64,000 nt of DNA, taken from positions 8,618,001 to 8,682,000 of the forward strand of contig OY783214.1 of NCBI GenBank assembly GCA_963678705.1, read 5' to 3'. Shown here in pieces: positions 14,370 through 26,026 of the stretch. Position numbers and translations under genes: made by a program. Positions within the stretch are counted from its first letter, which is position 1. The number at the start of each line of letters is the position of its first letter. The stretch comes from Panorpa germanica. Lineage: Eukaryota; Arthropoda; Insecta; Mecoptera; Panorpidae. Below the pieces are notes generated by a model that was not told the DNA's origin, searched no databases, and saw only the letters and a list, made by a program, of their open reading frames with translations.

Positions 14370-14395
14370 TTTTTTCTTTACTTTACAGGTAAGTG
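14370..14395 (+). other. Candidate recursive splice site (ratchet point) 1
   Basis: A pyrimidine-rich run (GGTTTTTTCTTTACTTTACAG) ends in AG at 14387-14388 and is joined directly to GTAAGTG at 14389-14395. A 3' splice site abutting a consensus 5' donor is the known zero-length-exon motif used in recursive splicing of long Drosophila introns. A TTTTAAT branch-point-like sequence lies just upstream (about 14359-14365). A weaker possible downstream donor (ACG then GTAAGG) is at 14536. The motif is seen directly; its use is inferred. Confidence 0.55.
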
Positions 14396-15276
14396 TTCTT
14401 ACATCAATCTTTGGTAGTGGCATCTCCCTAGCCAATATCCGGACTCTATCACATAAAGCGTAGCACCACCTCTTTATATAACCGTAGAGAACCGTAGAAC
14501 GGTAAAACCGTTACGTTCACCGTTACCTTCAAACGGTAAGGAGCTTAATAGAGCCTCCGGCACATAAAGGACACATATTAACGGAGAGATGGTCCTTGTA
14601 AACTGATAGAATTCAACACAAATACTAAAGGAAGTCCTTTGTAAGTATTTGACAAATATTATAAACATAGTAATGTTATATACCATACATGAATTGATAT
14701 TTATTTATTATATGTATATACTATACAAAAAATCGATTCGTAGTTAAATCAAATAGTTATTAAATCGATTGAAAGTTTTTTACGGAATGTGTAAAATAAT
14801 AATGAATGATGAAATGATAATTAAGCGAGTTAACTGAGGAGTTAGTTTTCAAGTCTATGAATTTTTAAAAAAGTTAATAAATATGAAATGTGCATAAACC
14901 TATGTTCGAAAACATTTCACAGACTGCTTTTTTAAGTTTGAGGTTCTTAATATGTCAATCGAAACAAAAAAAAGAAATTTACATTGCTAATACAGTTTAT
15001 TACAATTATAAATACAGTTTGAAAAAAATACATGCTCCTTTAGATTGGATCAGGAGCTGCCTACACTGAAAATGTTTCACCCAATATTGTAAAAGATTGT
15101 GAGTCACGTGATAACTATAGGCAGTTTTCACTTTTTTTTCAAGTTTTTTTTTATTTCGTGATCACTATGGTTTTCTTTACATTCTCTTCTAAATACGTCA
15201 ACCTAAGTTAGGTCTTTGTACTATAGTATTGCGCAGTATTTGGTATCTTGCTTTTGGTATGTTTGTTTTAAATTTA
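14396..15276. other. Non-coding stretch with clustered ACGGT/ACCGT motifs
   Basis: No gene. The first part (14481-14542) has several closely spaced ACCGT and ACGGT words in both orientations. The remainder is AT-rich, with T-runs near 15130-15160. Confidence 0.45.
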
Positions 15277-15505
15277 ATTTTTTTAACGTCTGTCTATTTC
15301 TAATGCTAAGTCTTATCACCAACGATCTTTGGCTTTGTGACGTCATATATGCCTAATAAGTTTCTGATTATATATGTGCATATACAATTTCACTTGTTAA
15401 CAACCAAACCTAGAATTTGTAGCTATGATTCGGGAATCAAACCCGAAGACAAAGGAATCTACTGTCAAGCATCATTTCTCTCGGTCACTCCGTCGTCATA
15501 ATCCA
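15277..15505 (-). mobile_element. tRNA-related SINE, copy 1 (longest 5' part)
   Basis: The minus strand has a tRNA-like promoter head: an A-box-like region around GGAGTGACCGAGAGAAATG, then a B box GGTTTGATTCC (plus-strand 15433-15443) in the context TCTTCGGGTTTGATTCCCG. A body and an A-rich 3' tail follow (poly(T) on plus at 15277-15284). The body aligns by eye with copy 2 at 52493-52734 (ATTCTAGG/CCAAACC and CACCAACGATC/CACCGACGACC blocks). It is decayed: the B box has TTTGA instead of TTCGA. An RNA polymerase III promoter origin is established for such SINEs; activity here is not expected. Confidence 0.6.
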
Positions 15506-18500
15506 TATAGTTATTGAAAATGATTGTGCAAAATGATGTGAAATGATGATGATGAATGAGTGCATCAACTTTCAAAAGATATTTTCACTTAAAACAATAT
15601 ATACATTTATAAACATTTACAATATAATTTACAACTTATAGACACGAGTATGAGTATTTAAAATAAAGAGATTCAATAAGTTTTATTGATAAAGTCAATA
15701 AGGTTTTTCAGACTTTCCCTCCTTTAAATTATCTTCCTTATAATCCTCAGGCATATCAGCCTTGTCTGTGCGACGAGTACCTTGAATATCGAAAAATAAT
15801 ATACTTTACCGTTAGTGGGCTGTTACATTGTTCACATATTTTTTGTGGTTCTCCTTTGAATAATTAGTTAAGAGGTAAATTTGTCTTACCTATCATCTGT
15901 CTACATATATCCTGCTTTTTAATATTGTTATAAATTTGATCAGAATTGATGTATCATATGGACGTGTTCTATATAGCCTATAGGTGGTATATGTAGTATA
16001 TATACAATATGAGTATACAATGTTGTGTAGCAATATGAAAAAAGCGATATTGCATATCTTTATAAAGCAACAAACAATAAAGAACCTGTATTCACGAAGA
16101 TAGTAAAACAGTCTATTGGTAAAAGATAAACTGAGCAAAATCTTCAATAGGAAGGGTATATAAAATATATTTACTTTAGGATACTAATACACAATAAAAT
16201 CAATATATTATAATGTATATAGCGGAGTTAATCTTGCCGCTATAAATTTCCCCTCTTTGACACATTTTTTTTTATATTACTTTAACCCAAGTTCCCTATC
16301 ACCTTATAAATATAACAAACTCTTCCTTTTTTTAAGGTTTTTGTTTTGTTTTTATATATATTTTAATATCTCGCTGTATAAGTTGAGTTTTATATACGTA
16401 TTTTGAATGACTGACATATTCCACTTTATAAGGTTAATATTGGAACAATACTGCCCCCTACCGATTAGGAAATCAATTACGCTATATATGCCGTCCATAG
16501 ATTAGACAGTTTATTTAAGGCGCACCCTTCATCTTCCACTTTATTTAAGGTCTTACGTAAGTTTATGTTGCCAACCCTACAGGCAAAACAACGGGATATT
16601 CGGGCTCTAATATAAACAAATATACAAGGTGTTCTAAAACTTGGAAGATTAAGATATTAATTGAATCATTTTCCTTACTAGTTTGTTTATGTTACGTGAG
16701 GTATTATTAACAACCACGAACTTAAAACCGGACTTAATTTGTTAATTGACTTTATCAAATCGGAAACTATTTTTTTGTTTTTTATTTTATAATAAAAAAA
16801 CCGTTTTTGTTTTCGTGTATCATATTATTGTTAAATTACGTTTACATACTTATTTAAATTTTGTTATGATTTGACTTATTTCGCGAATAATTATTTATAC
16901 ATAAAATTTACATCAGGTAATATTTTAAATTTAAATTACATAAAGATAAATATAGCTGTTTCGAATTAATTAATGCCAAGACTTTTTTTTTGACATCCAC
17001 TTGACGATATAGATACAAAACCATATCACTTAACATACAATATAATTACATACTACCTAACAAATATAATATTTACGTATTTCTTATATTTGTTATGTAA
17101 ATATTATGAAAATTTTACATAAGTTTTTTGTATATATTAATACGTTTAATATTAAAATTCGGGCAAATATTTAAACCATTCGTTCACCTTGAATAACCTG
17201 AATTTTGCAATCCTTTTCAATCTCATCCAGCGATTTTAAATGATTGGTTGCATTTATGGTTGTAATATTTACAGTTTATTACCGCCATAAAGTTTTCAGA
17301 ACAATCTCATGTAGTAGTAATTTTTAGATTGTGCTTTGTTCTAGATACGAGTACTTCTGAGCTTTAAGCTCTTTATGACAAGCTTTAATAAAACTATATA
17401 GTTCCTTTTTTATTTTGTAACTACAAAACTATTTTTATTTTAAAATTCAATCTCTTCCTTTGTGAATGTTTATTGCCAATGCCATCATCATGGGAAAAGA
17501 TTCTGAACATATGTGATTTAGTTTATAACACGAACGATCTATCTCTTATGAAATCACTGCATTTAAGTACATTGGATCAAACAGCTAGCTTTATTGGAGG
17601 TTGCACTTTTTAGTTTATTTGATAATGCATATTTAACGGCTTGGCGGATCATAATGTAATTTATTACATATCTTGAATGTTTTACGCTACAGTAAATTTC
17701 ACTCGATGCATAATCAACAAATGTACTCTATCACACTAACACACAAAAGAATTGAATGCTTCTTTTCTTAAACTCATTGATTCTTTATTAGAAAAACCTG
17801 GCTAAGAAATTTATCCTAATTATTTGAAACTTGCTACAAGGTTAATTTTCTCCTCCCTGATAGAAAATTATCCTAACAATGCAAGTTCAATTTGTTATCT
17901 TGTTAAAGCTAATTCTAAGGTTCATTTTTTATTTCCCAGATAGAGATGAAAAATCTTTAACAATAAATATTAACAAAAATGTTATTCTCTTTAATCTAAT
18001 TGATTTGAAAGTCATGTCAATATTACTTCGAAGGACCATAAAGTATCTGTTGAGGGTCTGTTCTTCTGGTTGATGAAGGTATTAAATGTCAGAAAAAGCT
18101 ATATTACATAATTAAATAAAGCAATATATATCCACATAACCGCTTGTAGGTAGGTACGGCAAATGCTGATTTTATCTTCGTCGTACATTGACGTGGGTCA
18201 GAACTACCATATATATACAGGGGTTAACGTCTAGCTAGGAACTAATTGAAAGACACCACTTGTTCTAATCTACGTGTACAACTCATAGATATAAACGTAA
18301 TAATAATTAAGATGTATCGATCATAGCAGTGGCGGACTCTGTATACTACCCATGGGAAAGGATCAGTGTATTGTTTTCTGCGTTTGGTTGTTATCAAAAT
18401 GAATTTAATTATGTGCTCTCATAATCATAAAACTTATCAAACAGCGGTGTAGTTCACATAAGTGAAGCTATACTGCCAACATTGTAGAAAGTCGTACGAT

Positions 18501-19648
18501 ACTAAAGTGACTCCGGAGTTACCAGTGTCGTTGATAATGGGCTTGTGTCCTATGTCTTAATTTCTATAAAAGTGTACTATATATTGATACAGTGGGTTAC
18601 TAGAACCTCAAATATTTAATTATTTTTTAATAACTCCTTATATGTTAAGATATATTAACAATTAAAAAAGTCATTTTGTCTCTTTAATTATTCATTCCAA
18701 ATGCATGTGACATCACAACTGCTGCCAACCTTACAGATCACAAATCTCTGCTATATGTATTTATATATCAATTTATCAAATATTATTTACAGCTAATTCG
18801 AGGAACAATAAAATTTCAATATTATGTCTGCCGTTACAGGGTTAAATAAAGTAAAAACTTATTATTCTTTGACTTGACTTGATTATTTCGACTACTAACA
18901 GCTACAAAACATTACCACAGCACTGACCTAATCAACAAATAACTGACGTTAAAATGCATTTCACGTCATACAAATATGGCCGACCATTTCTAGCGCTAAA
19001 ACTACAATTCAAATTTCTAATTGTTATATCTTCGTCAACATTTAGATATTTGATAGATAAAATAGACACGCCAATACACCAATTAACATCAATTTCAATC
19101 AACAATTGAAAAATCGACCACTAAAAAATGAGGACACAAGCCTATTTTCTTTTATTTATACAGTGTATATGTATGTATGTGTGTTTCTGTATATGTATGG
19201 GTGAATGTGTGTATTACATGTAGATGTGTATAGATTATTTGAAGGGCGATGGCGTACTTTAATGAGATGCCTTGAGGCACTTGATGGTACTTTACTTGGA
19301 ATGATTAGCCATCTGAGCGTAAAGCGACCACCTATCTATCTATCAACCCTTCTTCCTTACTGATTTAAACCCTTCTACAAAATTATCAACAATGGTATAG
19401 AACATTCTGTGTAAGTAATGACTACGAGTGGAGGCTCAAGAACCATGTATATGTATTTTAGGTGTATAGGTATCTTACGTAGAAAAATAAGTAATCAACA
19501 TTCATGTTATTCTGATTTTATGTTTATACTGGAACATCGAATTTACTTAAGTGTAATGAACTGTAAACTTTGTGGTTTACTCCATTCCAAATTGTTTTGG
19601 TTCTAACTATCATGTGTATACGGGGAAGGTGCTTTTTGTTATGCAATA
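15506..19648. other. AT-rich non-coding DNA, no gene seen
   Basis: Nothing supported. The frames at 15893-16147, 17879-18073 and 19418-19606 are unrecognised and look like chance frames in AT-rich DNA. T-G rich runs lie near 19155-19225. Confidence 0.45.
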
Positions 19649-19653
19649 AATAT
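19649..19653. repeat. Target-site duplication, left copy (AATAT)
   Basis: AATAT directly precedes the left LTR and recurs right after the other LTR at 26379-26383. A 5-bp duplication fits BEL/Pao integration. The right side is AT-repeat, so a chance match is possible. Confidence 0.8.
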
Positions 19654-19982
19654 TGTACGAAATAAAACCATGCGAGTATTTGTAGATTGAATAATTATTC
19701 AATTGTTTAATGATAAAATAATTTTACACTTTTTAATATAAATTTAACCACAAATTCTTGTAATATAAAATGGTTGCGAATCATGCTACGACAGTGCAAA
19801 AGCCAAAACACGAGTGACTCGAAAGCCATACGGCTGTAGCGTGCACAGCAGTCGTCGTTGTGTTGCCCAACACGTCGCTGTGTTGCCCTGAGTAAGATTT
19901 CTACCAGAGACAACAATACAATATTAAACTAGAATGTCAACAGAGACACATTTTATGTTCTGTGCTAATTTTGTACTGAACA
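19654..19982 (-). repeat. 3' LTR of the BEL/Pao element
   Basis: 329 bp, identical by eye to 26050-26378. On the plus strand it starts TGTACGAAAT and ends GTACTGAACA. It contains a perfect 16-bp palindrome TTGAATAATTATTCAA (19687-19702) and a 15-bp direct repeat GTCGYTGTGTTGCCC at 19854-19868 and 19874-19888. The small open frame 19707-19916 inside it is repeated in the other LTR and is not a gene. Confidence 0.96.
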
Positions 19983-20213
19983 TAAATTACCAGCCAGCAG
20001 AACGTAGCTGATCCCACAACCAACTTAAAATATATATAAAAATACATTAATACATAGAGCTACATAAATTTACAAACTTCTTAAATCTATGATAGTCTAC
20101 ATAATTGTATGAGAATAATATAAAATAAAACAAAATAACAATTATTCTAAAGATAACAGAAAACGTAATTAACATTTTAGCATACATTATCAATTGCATA
20201 ATGTACACAACAA
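19983..20213 (-). other. 3' untranslated part of the BEL/Pao element
   Basis: AT-rich sequence between the Gag-Pol stop codon and the 3' LTR. A clear polypurine tract adjoining the LTR is missing; the only purine-leaning stretch is minus-strand GGTTGTGGGATCAG, about 25-40 nt from the LTR. Second-strand priming may use an unusual sequence, or the tract is degenerate. Confidence 0.8.
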
Positions 20214-23200
20214 TCAATTCAGTGGTAATCTACACAATTTTGTGATGGGTCTGTTGTAGATCTTATCACCAATTTTTATTTCCGCCACTCTCACCTTTCC
20301 ATCTTTACCAAAAAAGACCTTTGTGATTCTGGCCATTGGCCAATTTAATGGGGGTGAGTTTAGATTCTTTACAATAACTAAATCACCTTCTTTCAGGTTC
20401 TCATTAGCATATTTCCACTTGGGACGGCTCTGAAGCTGTGTGAGATAATCCTTAGACCAAGCTTGCCAAAAGTCTTGTTTTAGTTTTTTAACAATATTCC
20501 AAAACTTAAGACGATTGACTGGTACCTCTGTTAAATTAACTTCAGGGTATTCAATCAGAGCAGTGCCAATTAGAAAATGTGCTGGAGTCAAATACTTATA
20601 TTCATTTGGGCTTAGTGGAAGCAGTGGTCTTGAGTTTAGCACACCTTCAATCTGTATGACAACTGAATTTAATTCTTCATAAGTTAAGGCCAAATTACCA
20701 ACTACTCTCTTAAGGTGGTGCTTCACACTTTTGACCCCTGCTTCCCATATACCACCAAATTCAGGAGCATAACTGGGTATAAACATAAATTTTATATATA
20801 GATTATTACAAAAACTTATAACATTATTTCTATGAGACTTATTAGTCTGTAAATTATACAACTCTTTTAATTCATTAGCAGCACCCTTGAATGTTTTAGC
20901 ATTGTCACAATAAATTTTAGTAGGCATGCCTCGTCTAGAAATAAAACGATTGAGACATGCCAAGAATGTTTCAGTTCTTAAATCAGAAACCACTTCCATG
21001 TGTATGGCCTTTGTAGAAAAGCAAACAAACAATGAAATGTAACCTTTTGTAATCAATGGTTTACGTATGCGAGCTATCTTTATGTTAAAAGGTCCACAAA
21101 AATCTACACCTACATGCTGAAATGGTCTTGTAGCTGTAACTCTGTCAGCTGGCAAAGAACCCATCAATTGTTTAGCAGATTCAGCCTTCAATCGTGAACA
21201 TATAACACATTTGTATAGTACCTTTTTGACCTCCCGTATGCCATTGATAATCCAGAACTTTTGAGACAAGGAGCTGAGTACTAATCTAGCACCAGCATGG
21301 AGCAAACGTAAGTGCTCATTTTTGATTATAATAGAAGTGATATTGTTGTCCTTTGGCAGTATGACTGGGTGCATTTTATCTTTTGCAATGCCTGCATTTT
21401 GCAATCTGCCACCAACACGAATTAAACCAGTGCTGTCTATGAAAGGGTGGAGATTACCTATACCGGTCTTGATAATGATACCACCTAAGAGACATTTTAT
21501 TTCTTTAAAAAATATTTGCCTTTGAACTGAGCGAATGATAATTAATAAAGAATTATGAAGTTCTTGTGGAGATAAATGTCCACAAATATTATTTTTAGAA
21601 ATAGTAAGATAAGAACAAATTGAACTGTGTACTGCCTTTTTACAATTATTAAAGAATCTATACACATAAGCTAATACACGCTGTAGCTTATTGATATTGG
21701 AGAATTTTTTAAACAAGTCTAGCATTAACGGTGCTTGTTCGACTTCAATGTTACAAACATTACAGTTTTTATCTTCATCGTCTGATAGAAGTACTGTATT
21801 TAAATCAAAATAATGATCATGTTTAAAATGAGAATTGGATAGATACTGGGGACCGTTCCACCAAAGATTTTGATTTTTTAAGTGTTGTGGTTCTATACCA
21901 CGAGAAATTATATCAGCTGGGTTATCAGCTGATTTTACATAGTACCAAGAGAATTTATCTGTGAGCTCTGTTATTTTCTTTACTCTGTTATTAACATAGA
22001 TATTGGTTTTTAATTTGTCCGCTTGAATCCAAGCAAGGACTATTTTGGAATCACAATAAAGGAAAAGTCTATGTTCCAATCTAGTTTTGAGTAAATTACT
22101 AACTCTAACCGCAAGTTGTGCCAACAAAACTGCACTATTTAGCTCTAGTTGGGGTATTGTAAGTACCTTACCTAGTGGAGCCACACGAGACTTGGCACAA
22201 ATTAATTTTGTTTTTACGTTGTCATTTGCTGTAATGGTTCTTAAATATAGGCAGCACCCGTACGCCTTCATAGATGCGTCTGCATAGCCTATTAATTCTG
22301 CAGTGACAAAATTTTCCTCCTTTATAAGTCGATCTATTGAAATGCTGTCTGCTATCTTTAGACCATTAAGGAACTTTTCCCACATCTGTAATTGCTTGTC
22401 AGGCAGCGGTGCGTCCCAATCTATTTTCAAAAACCAAAGCTCTTGCATGATTAACTTGGCAACTACAATTATAGGGCCAATCAATCCTAACGGGTCAAAT
22501 AAAGTCCCAATAAAACTAAGTACTTTTCTTTTAGTATTCAAATTGTTACTATTCGTGTTAGGACATTTAAAGGTAAATGTATCCAAAATAACATTGTATT
22601 TTAGACCTAATGTTTTAATAATGGCTGATTTATTTAAATCCAATTCATTGATATATTTTTTATCACTAGAGATGTCGTCGAGCACTGGGGGATGATTGGA
22701 AGACCATTTGTGTAATTTAAAATTACCTAATTGTAACAAACCAATTAATTGAGACTTTAATTCAGATAACTCTTCCACGTCATCGCACCCAACTATGACA
22801 TCATCAACATACGTATTATGGCACATTGCTCTCGCTGCGAGAGGATATTTATGTTTGTAGCGATGGGCAAGTTCTATGAGACATCGTGTGGCCAAAAAGG
22901 TAGAAGATTTGAGTCCATATGTTACAGTTTTTAATTGCAAACAACTGATGGGCTTACCTGGATCATCTCTCCATAAGATATTTTGTAAGACATTGTAAGT
23001 GTCATTTGTGAGAATACAGCGGAACATTTTTTCTATGTCACAGACAATTGTGTACACATAAGTTCTGAACAGTAGGAGAATATCGAAGAGCTCGCCTTGA
23101 ACCACAGGACCATTCAGCATAACATCGTTGAGAGAAATCTTATTTTTAGAACGCATGCTTCCATCAAAGACCACACGCAATTTAGTAGTTTTGCTATCAT

Positions 23201-25394
23201 CGTTTGTAACTGCATGATGCGCTAAAAAATAATTAGGAGTATTATAAACATCATAAGAATTTATGTCTATTTCCCTGGCATGTCCCATCTCTATATACTG
23301 ATCAATGAATTTTTTATACACCTTCAATAGTGAAGGATTTCGTTTAAATCTATTTTCTAACACACAGAATCTTTGCAGGGCGACTGAGAAAGAATCCCCC
23401 AATTCTAGTTCATTTACTGGGCTGACTAATGGCAAATCTACAGTAAAAGTATTATTTTCAAGTAGTACTGAATTTTTAAAAATATGTTCAGCCTTTAAAT
23501 ATTCCTCAGTAAACTTATCTGTCTTTTCTGGGACTTTCTCAGTCATCCAAAATTGCCCCATAACATTCTCAAGGGTTGTATGGTCAGAAATGGCAAAATT
23601 AGATACTATAATATTACTTGAATAACTATTTTGATTTTGAAACATGTTTGGCTCATTAATAACATTGTAACTAAATTGATTATGCAATTTACCTGCAACT
23701 ACATATCCAAATGTAGTGTTCTGTAAAACTGAGCCATTATTTAATTTAATACAGCCATCTAATAGAATGGCAAAATATACATCCGCACCCAATAGCAATG
23801 ATATTTTCGAGGGTACATTATACTGCTCATCAGCTAGCTTAATATTTTTGGGAAAAATAACTTTGGATGTGTCAATAAAAATTTGAGGCAAATGCGTAGT
23901 GATAGATTCAACTACATGACAATTCACTTTGTGATTAATATTTCTGTCGTAATTAGACTGTATGTTTATAATTGCTGAGTGATATAATTTTGTGGCTTTA
24001 TTGCCTATGCCAATTATTTTACTAGGATGAGTGTTTGTGCGTAAACGCAATTCTTTTAAGAGTTCAGCAGTCACTAATGATGCTTGACTACCGCTATCGA
24101 GCAATGCACGAACTAGAAACTCGCGACCAAAATTGTCAACAATTTTTACCTTCATAGTAGGCAGCAATATGGTACCCCCCAAGCTATCATTGCTACAGCA
24201 CATTACAACTGGAGATTCAGTTGTCTTGCCAGCCAGCGAACCAGCATCTGTTTTATCACATAACAATTTGCTATGCATGCCTTTACATTTATGACATTTA
24301 TAATTATTCTCAAGGGAGCACCTGCCACTATGGGCTTTTAAACATAGCGAACATAATTTATGTTCTTGAACAAATGAATTACGCGACTCTAAAGGAGCCA
24401 TTTTAAATTTTGGACATCTAAAAATGGGATGGTCCATATTACAATATCTACATGCTAAATTGTAGCGAGTAGTGACATTGGAAACTCTCGAGTACGAATA
24501 CTCTTTATAATTTTTGTCATTTGACATACTTTTATATGGTGAGCTATCCTCAAGTGCAATCGCACGTTTTTCTAAAAATGATATAAATTCTGCCATAGTA
24601 GGCAGTTTGTCTACATTTCTTTCCATATGGAAATTGCGACTAGTTAATAAATCTAGCTTTCTACATAATATTGAGATTAGAATCATATCCCATTTGTCTA
24701 CAGGCTCATCAAGATTTTTTAAAGCTTGTAATTGCTGTTTAACTTGACATAAAAAAGCCCTTATTGCCATTGCAGTACCCTTCTGCATGTTTGGAATATC
24801 AAGTAATATATTAATATGATTAGTAATTAATCGCGCCTTATTATCATACCGCGCTAACAATAAATCAAGAGCCTCTTTATATGAGCTGTTCACAAGCGGC
24901 AAATTTATAATTATTGAGAGAGCCTCGTCAAGGAGATACTTTCTTAAATAAAAAAGTCTCTGTACATCGGACAGTGATGCATTATTGTGAACAACTGCTT
25001 GGAAGAGCTCATAAAAGGGCCTAAACCTGGTTATATCCTTGCCATCGAAGGTTGGAATTTCCACCGCTGGAAGCTTGGATGCCACTAAGCTAGGACAAGT
25101 AGGCCTATTAACTTCTTTCAACTTGGTGATGCTGGCATTTAACTTAGCTAGAATATTAAAGTATTTTTCTTCTACATCCTCGATGTCTTCATCATCCTGT
25201 TCATCAATTTCTAAAATACTGGATTGCGTGAGCTCGTACGTGTGATAGGTAGCCATCAACTTTTCTTTCTTCGCCTCCAGCAGCTCTACCGTACCGGATT
25301 CGAGGGCCCTTGCGTCGCTGACATAATTGTCCATTCTTGAAATCGAACCTTTTGCAGTCGTCCGCGCCGTTTTAAGCCTCTTCAACCCCTCCAT
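20214..25394 (-). CDS. gag-pol: BEL/Pao Gag-Pol polyprotein, 1,726 aa, intact
   Basis: This single fused polyprotein makes the particle proteins and enzymes for copying and inserting the element. Domains in order: coiled N-terminus and Gag-like DUF1759 region (about 100-290); three zinc knuckles (C315-C318-H322-C327, C348-C351-H355-C359, C367-C370-H374-C379); retropepsin-type protease (L-D-S-G, D433; L-L-L-G-A-D near 533-538); reverse transcriptase (about 690-900; D786 and Y-V-D-D with D864/D865); Pao-type RNase H (D1039, E1084, D1115, D1161); integrase zinc-binding part (H1361, H1366, C1396, C1399); integrase core (D1431, D1497, E1551); C-terminal DUF5641 region (about 1630-1726). The start is the first ATG after an in-frame TAA at 25473-25475, with a good context (AAGATGG). 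The length is normal for the family, with no frameshift and no missing catalytic residue. Frames on the opposite strand are shadows. Confidence 0.97.
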   Translation of the reverse strand: MEGLKRLKTARTTAKGSISRMDNYVSDARALESGTVELLEAKKEKLMATYHTYELTQSSILEIDEQDDEDIEDVEEKYFNILAKLNASITKLKEVNRPTCPSLVASKLPAVEIPTFDGKDITRFRPFYELFQAVVHNNASLSDVQRLFYLRKYLLDEALSIIINLPLVNSSYKEALDLLLARYDNKARLITNHINILLDIPNMQKGTAMAIRAFLCQVKQQLQALKNLDEPVDKWDMILISILCRKLDLLTSRNFHMERNVDKLPTMAEFISFLEKRAIALEDSSPYKSMSNDKNYKEYSYSRVSNVTTRYNLACRYCNMDHPIFRCPKFKMAPLESRNSFVQEHKLCSLCLKAHSGRCSLENNYKCHKCKGMHSKLLCDKTDAGSLAGKTTESPVVMCCSNDSLGGTILLPTMKVKIVDNFGREFLVRALLDSGSQASLVTAELLKELRLRTNTHPSKIIGIGNKATKLYHSAIINIQSNYDRNINHKVNCHVVESITTHLPQIFIDTSKVIFPKNIKLADEQYNVPSKISLLLGADVYFAILLDGCIKLNNGSVLQNTTFGYVVAGKLHNQFSYNVINEPNMFQNQNSYSSNIIVSNFAISDHTTLENVMGQFWMTEKVPEKTDKFTEEYLKAEHIFKNSVLLENNTFTVDLPLVSPVNELELGDSFSVALQRFCVLENRFKRNPSLLKVYKKFIDQYIEMGHAREIDINSYDVYNTPNYFLAHHAVTNDDSKTTKLRVVFDGSMRSKNKISLNDVMLNGPVVQGELFDILLLFRTYVYTIVCDIEKMFRCILTNDTYNVLQNILWRDDPGKPISCLQLKTVTYGLKSSTFLATRCLIELAHRYKHKYPLAARAMCHNTYVDDVIVGCDDVEELSELKSQLIGLLQLGNFKLHKWSSNHPPVLDDISSDKKYINELDLNKSAIIKTLGLKYNVILDTFTFKCPNTNSNNLNTKRKVLSFIGTLFDPLGLIGPIIVVAKLIMQELWFLKIDWDAPLPDKQLQMWEKFLNGLKIADSISIDRLIKEENFVTAELIGYADASMKAYGCCLYLRTITANDNVKTKLICAKSRVAPLGKVLTIPQLELNSAVLLAQLAVRVSNLLKTRLEHRLFLYCDSKIVLAWIQADKLKTNIYVNNRVKKITELTDKFSWYYVKSADNPADIISRGIEPQHLKNQNLWWNGPQYLSNSHFKHDHYFDLNTVLLSDDEDKNCNVCNIEVEQAPLMLDLFKKFSNINKLQRVLAYVYRFFNNCKKAVHSSICSYLTISKNNICGHLSPQELHNSLLIIIRSVQRQIFFKEIKCLLGGIIIKTGIGNLHPFIDSTGLIRVGGRLQNAGIAKDKMHPVILPKDNNITSIIIKNEHLRLLHAGARLVLSSLSQKFWIINGIREVKKVLYKCVICSRLKAESAKQLMGSLPADRVTATRPFQHVGVDFCGPFNIKIARIRKPLITKGYISLFVCFSTKAIHMEVVSDLRTETFLACLNRFISRRGMPTKIYCDNAKTFKGAANELKELYNLQTNKSHRNNVISFCNNLYIKFMFIPSYAPEFGGIWEAGVKSVKHHLKRVVGNLALTYEELNSVVIQIEGVLNSRPLLPLSPNEYKYLTPAHFLIGTALIEYPEVNLTEVPVNRLKFWNIVKKLKQDFWQAWSKDYLTQLQSRPKWKYANENLKEGDLVIVKNLNSPPLNWPMARITKVFFGKDGKVRVAEIKIGDKIYNRPITKLCRLPLN

Positions 25395-25827
25395 CTTGCT
25401 TAGATGATAAACTCGTACTTGTATGTTAGATGAAACGTGGATGAGAAAACTAATCCAGCTTAATCCAGGAATTTAGCAATTTTTTAATAAATCGGTACTT
25501 GTAGATAATGATAATAGAATTGTACCTTGATGAGTAAAAAAGTATTTTACTCTCTTCTAGGTTCCTTGCACCCCTTTCCGTATAATAAATTTCTTGAACA
25601 ATTTTTCTTGAAATGTGAACATGTAGTATCCAAAATATATGTGAATCCGCTTAAATCAAGCGTTACATTACCCAATCAATGTCAATTGATGACTTGCCAG
25701 GCCGCCATAGGGTAAATGTAAAGAAATAGCTTGCACATGTGCCGATTACTACACAGATGTAACCTCAAAACACCACGAATTCACACGCGGTTAATAATGG
25801 TTTGTAAGACCAAATTTGTTTTAATTC

Positions 25828-25862
25828 TCGAAGGATTAGCTTCGCATTTACGAATTAAAACC
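25828..25862 (-). repeat. Internal decoy copy of the primer-site/LTR junction
   Basis: 35 bp matching 26031-26065 with four mismatches by eye. The matched block spans the real primer-binding site, its 8-nt spacer and the first 16 bp of the LTR. It is therefore an old copy of the leader/LTR junction lying within the leader. Confidence 0.8.
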
Positions 25863-26026
25863 TTCTTGAAATGTAATTGTAAAATCCAAATCCTCCGTGA
25901 ATCCGCCAAAATAGAGCGTCCCAATTACCCATTCAATGGCAATCACCAAGGGGCAAATGTAAAAAAACGCCAAAAACACAATGTAAAACACACGCGGTTA
26001 ATAAACTCGAAGGATCGGCTTTGTAA

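Noticed and set aside
19707-19916. 69-codon frame, repeated at 26103-26312, as a small gene family
   Set aside because: Both copies lie inside the two identical LTRs of the BEL/Pao element.
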